Assembly (NCBI GenBank): GCA_008330645.1
Contig: VLTN01000008.1
Coordinates: forward strand, 186,001 to 250,000
Origin: Cafeteria roenbergensis
Lineage: Eukaryota > Sar > Bigyra > Bicosoecida > Cafeteriaceae
Direction of reading: 5' to 3'
Length of the DNA: 64,000 bases
The notes under the pieces are model-generated. The model was not told the DNA's origin, ran no database searches, and saw only the letters and a list, made by a program, of their open reading frames with translations. Below, piece by piece: positions 56,868 through 64,000 of the stretch. The translations under genes and the position numbers were made by a program. How positions within the stretch are numbered: position 1 is the stretch's first letter; each line of letters opens with the position of its first letter.

Positions 56868-57065
56868 GGCGCGAGCGGAGCGGGTCGGACCTGGACTTGT
56901 GCCTCGCGCGCGCGCAATTGCCGGCAGAGGGCGACGTCCCACGCTGAAAAAACGGGTGAGTTCTGGGGATGGGTGGGAGAGCCCAGTGCCAGCGTCTCTG
57001 CCGGCCCAGCCAGCCCAGTGGCAACCGCGCACGCGGAAGGGGCGCGCCGCCCGGGCCCAGCAGCC
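56868..57065. promoter_or_regulatory. Bidirectional promoter, SSNA1 / IFT172
   Basis: Only 198 bp separate the two start codons, so both promoters and 5' UTRs must lie here. A GGCAAC (GTTGCC on minus) at 57020-57025 matches half of an RFX X-box, but no second half is present. No TATA box is seen. Confidence 0.6.
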
Positions 57066-60000
57066 ATGAAGCTGCGCCATCTGCAGACGCTCATGCCGCC
57101 GGCGGACGGCCTGTGCCGCGTGACGTCGCTGTGCTTCTCGCCGAACAACCTCCGCCTTGCCGTGGTAACCGTCGAGCGAGTGATTCACCTTTTCGACGAG
57201 GACGGCAAGCGCAGGGACAAGTTCTCCACCAAGCCCGCGGAAAAGGTGCGTGCGCAAGCCTCGTGGGGGCGCGTTGCACGGGCGAGCGTGCGGCGCCTGG
57301 ACAGTTGCGGCCGCGGCCCTGCGCAGCAGGCCAACGTTCGCGCCACAATCGCCCCCTTGCGCCGGCAAGGTGGGCCTGCCGCGCGCTTCCCGCCCGCCTG
57401 CGTCGCTCCTTAGCCCTCTTCTTTTACCCCCGTGCCGGAAACGCGAGCCGCAGACTGGGCCCAAGACGTACATGGTGACCGCAATGGCCTTTTCGCCAGA
57501 TTCGACGATGCTCGCCGTTGCCCAGTCCGACAACATGGTCTTTGTGTACAAGCTCGGCCTCGACTGGGGGGGTGAGCTCGGCTTATACAAATTGCCGCGA
57601 GAAAGGTCGCCCTGGCCGCGGCCAGAGGGAGGAAGGAGTTGAGGGGTGGCCCGGCCTGGCACTTGCGGCCACGCGCGCGCGCCGCCCGGCCCTGGCCCTG
57701 GCCCAGGCTGTGTCGCTGGCCAACCCCAAACCACGAGCCCCTGCCCGCTGCCTCCCGTGGCCCCGCGCAGACCGCAAGTCCATCTGCAACCGGTTCCGCC
57801 AGGCCTCCTCGGTGACCGCCCTCGCGTGGCCGTCGTCTCGCTTCGGCGACCTCATCTGCGGAACCGTGGACGGCGGCGTCCACCTCTGCCAGCTCAAGTC
57901 CAACCGCAGCACCACTCTCTACACCGCAAACTACATGACCGTCAGCGCGTGCGCAAGCCCCGACGGCACCGCGTTCATCACCGGCCACGCCGACAAGAGC
58001 GTCCACCGCTACCACTATGGCGACGACGCCATGGGACCCAGCCACAGCGTGTTCTGCCTCCACTCCTGCATCCCCACCTGCGTCGCGTGGGCCGAGGGCA
58101 TCATGGCCGCCGGCGCCGACAACAGGGTCACCTTCTACGACGACTCAGGCGCACCGGCGCGCACCTTCGACTACTCGGACGACGAGGACGCGCGTGGTTT
58201 CACGTCCTGCGCGGTCAACCCGGGAGGGGACAGCATCGTGGTGGGCGGGTTCGACGAGTACCGAATCTTCTCCCACGCCTCCAAGGCCCGCACCTGGGAA
58301 GCCACCACGCACCAGCGCGTCCCCCACCTCTACACCGTCACGGCGCTGGCTTGGAAGCCCGACGGCTCGCGCGTCGCCCTGGGAACCCTCTGCGGCCTCA
58401 CCGACGTGTACGACGCCTGCCTCAAGCGCGTGCTCTACAAGGGCCGCTTCGAGTTCACCTACGTGTCGCCGAGCCAGGTCATCGTCAAGCGCCTCTCCTC
58501 GGGCGCGCGCATCGTCCTGCGCTCTACGTTCCGCTGCGAGATTGGCAAGGTGGCCGTCTATCGCGACCGGTGAGGCTGGCTCCTGCTGGCGGGAGGGGGG
58601 CTGCCCTCCCTCCGATTCGCGGCGCTGCGATGCCGCGCGCAGGCGCGTCAGCGTCGCCCAGCCGGTGAACCGGGGCACTCGCTGGCCCTCCCACCCGCGT
58701 CCCGGCACGGCGCCACGCAGCGCCACGCAGCGCCACGCAACGCAACGCCGCGCGCGTTTTGACGGCTGCTTCCCCCGCCCTGGCCGCTGCGCCCGCAGGT
58801 TCATCGTCGCTCACACGCCCGAGACCCTTATGGTGGGCGACCTGGAAAGCTGCAAGCTGTCCGAGGTGGCGTGGCGCGGCGGGGCAGAGGGCTCCGGCGA
58901 GCGCTTCCTGCTCGAGCACCCCACCGTGTGCGCCGTGTACCGCGCCGGGGAGCTCACTCTCATCGAGTACGGCAAGAACGAGGTGAGCAGCCATGGCAAA
59001 TGCGCTTGCTTGGCAGCAGCTTGCCGGCCTGCTGCAGCGAGCCCTGGCCGGCGCGACGCGCAGCCCGCCCGACCCAAGGCCTGCCTCCTCGCGCGCCGCG
59101 CCCTGCGGCTGCCAGGGTCTCCCTCAGCTTCAAACGAGGCCCGCATCTGCCCCCCCCCCCCACCCTCCTCCGATCTGCCGTCCCCTCGTCATCACTCTCC
59201 CAACGCGCGCCTCCCGCCACCCACCCCTCTCGCCTCCCCGGCGTTCTCGCTTGTTCTCCCGCCCTGCCGCGCAGCTGCTTGGCTCCTGCCTCACGGAGCA
59301 CCTGAGCCCGCACCTGCTGTCCATCCGCATCAACGAGCGGCCCCCCGCCGCTGAGGACGAGGCGGCCCTGGCCCTCGCCGCGCCCCCTCTCGACGGCGAG
59401 GACGACGTGCCCCCGGAGAACAAGAAGATCGCCTTCCTCCTCGATGAGCAGACCGTCCGCGTCCTCGACCTCACCAGCAACACCATTCTGGCCACCGTCT
59501 CCCACGACTGCCGCATCGACTGGCTCGAGCTCAACGGCAGAGGCAACCTCCTGCTCTTCCGCGACCGCCGCCACAAGCTTGTGCTTCACGATATCTTCGC
59601 CGGCAAGAGCAGCACTCTCCTCAGCCACTGCTCCTACGTGCAGTGGGTTCCCGAGAGCGACGTGGTCGTCGCTCAGTCGCGCTCCAGCCTCTGCGTCTGG
59701 TACAACATCGCCGCCCCCGACAAGGTTACCTCATACGGTGAGAGCGCTCCGGCGCGCCGCCCCGCACGAGCTGCCTATGAGCGCTAGCGTGTGCGGCTCG
59801 CGCGCGTCGGCCCCCCGCTGCGCCCCCTCCTCCCCCTGCTGCGTCCAGTGCACTGCTCGCCACTCGGGTTGCGTCGCGCCGTCGGGGCGCGCCTCGTCGC
59901 CACCCACCGCCCGCGCGTTTCCGACCCGGCGTCCCCGGCCGTTTGCTCGCAGACATCAAGGGCGACGTCGAGGACATCGAGCGCGCCGACGGCCGCACTG

Positions 60001-63000
60001 AGGTGGTGGTCGACGAAGGCCTCAACACCGCCTCCTACCTGCTCGACGAGGGGCTCATCGCCTTTGGCACGGCCATCGACGACCGCGACCACGACGGGGC
60101 CATGGACATCCTCGAGGGGCTGGAGCTGTCGTCTGAGACGGAGGCCATGTGGCGGCGCCTCGGCGACGCCACGCTCGAGGCCGGCCACTTGCTCATCGCA
60201 CAGCGCTGCGCCGCTGCCGTGGGCGACATTGCCCGCGCTCGCTTCCTTCACAAGACTGCCAAGATCGCGCGGCTGGCGGAGCAGAAGCTCGGCACGGACG
60301 GCCGCGACTTTTGGATGGTGCGGGCGAGGCTTGCGCAGCTCCGGGGCGACTTCGACGAGGCCGAGGGCGTCTTCCTGGATGCGGGAAAGACGGACGAGGC
60401 CGTGATGATGTACCAGACCATGCACCGGTTCGACGAGGCCATCGCAGTTGCGGAGAGCCGCGGCCACGGCGACACCGAGCGTATGAAGCGCGAGTACCTC
60501 GACTTCCTGCTCCGCTCCGGGCAGGAGGACAAGGCGGCCGAGATCAAGGAGGTGAGCCCCTGCCCTTCAGCCAGCGTGCCTGCGTGCATGCGTGCCTGCG
60601 TGCCTGTGCCTGCGTGTGTGTGCGCGCATACACGCACGCTGGGGCTGCCCGCCTTTCCCTGCCCCGCCGCAGCTCCCGCCGCGCATGCTTTGCTTGCCTC
60701 GCGGGCAATCCTTTCCCGCGGCAGCCTGCCCCGGCGACGACCGCCTCTCGAGCGCTCGTGTGCGTGAACTTGCTTGCGCGTCGCTCCGCAGGCCGAGGGC
60801 AGCGCCGAGGAGGCGGTGGAGCTCTACCTGGGCGGCGGCTACCCGGCGCGCGCCATGGCGGTGGTGTCGTCCCGGCCTTCCAGCTTCGCCCCTGAGCTCA
60901 TCGAGCGGGTCGCAGCGGCTCTGCAGACGGCCGGCCTCAGCGGCCGCGCCGGTGCTCTGTTCGAGAAGATCAACGACGACAGGCGCGCTCTGGAGTGCTA
61001 CGTGCGCGGCAACGCCTTCCGCGAGGCGGTGGAGCTCGCCCGGCGGGCCTTCCCTGCCCAGGTGACCAAGCTGGAGTTTGCCTGGGGCTCCCACCTCGCC
61101 TCCAGCAAGCAGCTGGAGCAGGCCATCAACCACTTCATCGAGGCGGGCGCCCACAAGGAGGCCATCGACGCGGCTCTCCGCGCGCGTCAGTTCTCCAAGG
61201 CGGCGCAGCTCATCTCGGACATGCAGCTCGAGGTCTCGGAGTCGGCGCCGCTCTACCTGGAGCTCGCCCGCCAGTACCGCGCCGCCGGCCGCCTGCGCGA
61301 GGCCGAGAAGGCCTTCGTCCAGGCGGGGCAGCCGCTGCGCGCCGTGCAAATGTACGTGGAGGCGGGCCGGTGGGAGCCCGCGCTCAGCATCGCCAACAGC
61401 TCCATGGGCGAGGACGACGTCCAGGCGCTCTTCACGCGCGAAGGCAAGCGCCTCGCCGGGGAGGGGAAGCTGCGCCAGGCGGAGCGCGTCCTCCTCATGG
61501 TGGGGCAGCACTCGCTGGCCATCACCATGTACAAGCGGGCAAAGCAGTACGACGCCATGATCCGCCTTGTGGCAAAGTTCCACCGCGACCTCCTCGCCCA
61601 GACCCACTCGCACATTGCGAAGGCGCTCGTCAAGGAGGGCGACCACGCCCGCGCAGAGCGCCACTTCGTGGAGGCGGGAGCGTGGAAGGAGGCGGTGGCC
61701 ATGCACCGCGAGGCCGGCCGCCTCACGGACGCACGCCGCGTGGCCAAGGCGCAGGGCGGCAGGGACGCCTGGCAGCGCGAGGCGTACTCCCAGGCGCTCG
61801 AAGCGGGCGGCGAGAAGGGCAAGGAGCTGCTCCGCGAGCTCGGCCTCGTGCTCCGCGCCATCGACTACTGCTGCGACACCCGCGACTGGGACGGCGCCCG
61901 CGAGCTCGCCCGCCGCCACGCCCCTGACAAGCTCAAGACCATCACCTTCAAGCGGGCGCTGCAGCTGGAGGACGACGGCCAGTTTGAGGAGGCAGAGGCC
62001 GAGTTCATCTCCGCCCAGCGCCCCCGGGAGGCCGTTGAGATGCACCTCCACCAGAAGGCGTGGGACTCCGCGATGCGCGTCGCAGAGGCGAACGACCAGT
62101 CGAGCGTCCCCCGCGTCCTCATCGCCCACGCCAACAGCGAGGTCGCCTCGGGCAACCTCGACGCCGCCCTCCGGCTCTTCCTCGACGCCAAGCAGCCCGA
62201 GCTCGCCGTGGAGGCCTTCATCGCGACAAAGCGCTACCCCGAGGCCATGCGCACGGCCAAGCAGCACCTTCCCCGCGACCGCGCCGCCGCCTTCCAGCGC
62301 CAGATCAAGCGCCTCATCTCGGGGTCGGAGGCCGGAGACGGCGGCGACTTCCACGACGTCGACGGCGGGGCCGGCGGCGCGGCTGCGAGCGGGCCCTCGG
62401 CGCACGGCCGCAAGCCCGCCGCTGCCCCGTCCGACTCGGCCGCGGGGTCCCTCTCCATGGGGGCTGGCGGCGGCACTGGCGCTGCTGCGGCCAGCGCGGC
62501 GGCGGCGGCCGTTTCGGCCGCGGCGATTGGCTCGCACGGCGGCGTGAACCACCTCGAGAACGGCCGCATGTACGAGGCGTCCCACGAGCACGCGCTTGCG
62601 ATCGACGAGTACCTCAAGGTGACGGAGGCCGACGCGTCGTCCCAGGCGGCCAGGGAGAGCGCCTGGATGCGCGCCACGCAGCTGGCTGCCAGCCACGACG
62701 AGCGCCGCTACGAGGAAGTGGCGGTCCGGGCGGCTCGCCTCATGGGAGGAGCGGGGAGCTGGGAGAAGGCGGGCGACCTGTTCGCCGGCGCCTCCAAGCC
62801 CGAGGATGCCGTGGGCGCTTACCTCCGCGGAAAGAAGTTCAAGAAGGCCCGCCAGGCGGCCAAGGAGGCGCGGTCGCCTGCGCTGGAGAAGCGGGTCATG
62901 GACGAGGAGAAGGCCTTCAACGAGAGCTCGGGCGACGTCGCCGGCCTGGAGCAGAGCGGCCACGTTCAGAGTGCCGTGCGCGTGCTGGTGCAGCAGGGCC

Positions 63001-63944
63001 GCTGGGAGAGCGCGCTGGAGAAGATCGCCAAGGCCAAGGCCACGGAGCTGCTGGAGGAGGTGGCTCCGCAGCGGGTCAACGCGCTCCTGGGCGAGCGCAA
63101 GGCCGCCGAGGCGGTGCGCCTGCTCGCCACCTACGGCGCGCCTGTCGGCGACGGCCTCGCGGAGATGTACATGCGCCTCACGCAGGCGGTCTTCATCGGC
63201 CCGCGGGCCAAGGCCTGCGCCCCGGCCGTTGTGGCATCGCTCAGGGACGTCTTGTACAAGGTTGCGGCCGCGCGGCGGGCGGGATCCGCGGCCACTGCTG
63301 CAGCAGCTGCAGCGTCCGGCGCGGCCGGTGCCAAGGCTGACTCGTCTGTGATCGAGCGTGCTCTCATGGCCTGCCACTACTCCGCAATGGCCTCGGAGGC
63401 AGCGCGGCTGGGCCTGCCGGCGCTGCGCGCGGACGCCTCGCTGTCCCTCCTCCGCTACTGCGGTGTGGTCCCGGCCGACAGGGCCTTCCTTGAGGCCGGC
63501 GAGGCCTGCCGCGATGCCGGCCGCCTCAACGTGGCCTACGTGATGCTCAACCGGTTCCTCGACCTGTTCGAAGCCATCGAGGAGGGCGACGCCAACGACA
63601 TCGACAACACTGACTTTGAAGGCACAGACATCCCGTCCCCGCTCGACTTCCCGCTCCCCGCGGCGCACTGGCTCAGCGAGGACGAGACGGAGGAGGCGCG
63701 CAAGTGGGTGCTCTCGGCCTCGGTCGACAAGACCGTGGCCCAGACCCTCTCGCACGGCGACCTGCCCACGGCCGAGCAGGCGTCCCAGAGCCGCTGCGCC
63801 ATCACGGGCTTGCCCGTGTCTGCGGCGGACCGCGTGGCGTGTACGTCTTGCTCGTCTGTGGCAATCCGCCGCGCGTGGAACGCAATCGTGGCCAAGACGG
63901 GCGCCTGCCCCTGGTGCTCGGCCCACCAGGCGCCCTTCTACTGA
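57066..63944 (+). CDS. IFT172: Intraflagellar transport protein 172 (IFT-B)
   Basis: Exons 57066-57245, 57454-57571, 57771-58569, 58799-58982, 59275-59737, 59953-60551 and 60792-63944 encode 1,831 residues. It begins [20 protein letters not shown], followed by WD40 propellers ([36 protein letters not shown]) and, from about residue 600, a TPR-like alpha-solenoid ([40 protein letters not shown]). The C-terminus carries a zinc/U-box-like cysteine set: Cys1783, CTSC (1798, 1801) and CPWC (1820, 1823). IFT172 is the largest peripheral IFT-B subunit and is needed for cilium assembly and turnaround at the tip. The protein is about 80 residues longer than usual because of a Gly/Ala/Ser-rich insert around 62335-62540. 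Donors are GTGAG except GTGCGT after exon 1. Intron 6 contains a TG/TGCC-rich run. The stop lies 56 bp from the window edge. Confidence 0.97.
60597..60640 (+). repeat. TGCC/TG-rich low-complexity run in IFT172 intron 6
   Basis: Imperfect TGCCTG and TGTG repeats lie inside the 240-bp intron 60552-60791. Confidence 0.65.
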
Positions 63945-63978
63945 GCGGTCCTCGGGCTCGGCGCGTCTCCCGCCTCGG

Positions 63979-64000
63979 CCCTGCTCCTGCTCCTGCTCCT
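63979..64000 (+). repeat. (CTGCTC)n hexanucleotide repeat at the right edge
   Basis: At least three copies of a CTGCTC-type unit end at the window boundary, 35 bp after the IFT172 stop. The true length cannot be seen. Confidence 0.6.

Noticed and set aside
57020-57025. RFX X-box in the SSNA1/IFT172 promoter
   Set aside because: Only one half-site (GGCAAC) is present with no symmetric partner, and RFX control of cilia genes is established mainly in animals.
60567-63926. Minus-strand 1,119-codon frame opposite IFT172
   Set aside because: It is fully antisense to a well-matched IFT172 exon. Its Leu/Arg/Val-rich translation is the mirror of GC-rich codons.
1-64000. Transposons, retroelements, virus-derived elements, CRISPR arrays, tRNA or rRNA genes
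   Set aside because: I found no transposase, reverse transcriptase, integrase or capsid motifs, no terminal repeats outside the exon array, no composition break, and no tRNA box pattern. The array at 35-40 kb superficially resembles a repeat cluster but encodes exons.

Overview
This window comes from the nuclear genome of a flagellated, very GC-rich (visibly about 70% GC) unicellular eukaryote, probably a protist or alga. Genes carry short introns (mostly 70-170 bp), and almost all 5' splice sites read GTGAG. Several products belong to cilia, basal bodies or axonemal microtubules: IFT172, SSNA1/DIP13, a giant EF-hand/HELP/WD40 EML-like protein and two STPGP-type proteins. There are no bacterial operons, no viral or retroelement coding regions and no tRNA or rRNA that I could see. 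A GC-rich heterotrophic stramenopile (such as a bicosoecid) or a haptophyte would fit, but nothing here fixes the lineage.

Layout. 1-1,555: the first exon of a membrane protein leaving the left edge (minus), and a dephospho-CoA kinase with a hydrophobic N-terminal extension (plus). 2,081-6,301: an STPGP-type plus disordered protein (plus). 6,824-12,598: a Josephin/ataxin-3 deubiquitinase (plus), an RMND1/RMD1-type (DUF155) membrane protein (minus) and a UCH-L3-type deubiquitinase (minus). 12,922-18,541: an R2R3-MYB protein (plus) and a long cytidine-deaminase-fold protein (minus). 18,968-30,571: an uninterrupted 3,867-residue ORF with an IQ motif and Sfi1-like Trp/Arg-rich helical stretches (plus). 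30,861-34,611: two tandem casein kinase 1 genes whose last exons look homogenised by gene conversion. 34,727-41,595: an STPGP protein (minus) built by tandem multiplication of one exon plus its intron (16 related exons). 41,941-53,609: the EML-like gene (minus, 3,700 residues, three HELP/WD40 modules behind two EF-hands). 53,888-55,462: a C2-like/disordered protein (plus). 56,162-56,867: SSNA1 (minus). 57,066-63,944: IFT172 (plus).

How the genes relate. From 34.7 kb to the right edge nearly every recognisable gene is ciliary or microtubule-linked, and SSNA1 and IFT172 share a 198-bp divergent promoter. Casein kinase 1 (a conserved axonemal and centrosomal kinase family) and the Sfi1-like protein could belong to the same theme. 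The left third is mixed housekeeping, with two unrelated deubiquitinase families 2.3 kb apart. All exon models were derived by hand from splice consensus, reading phase and remembered family sequence. None was checked against transcripts.
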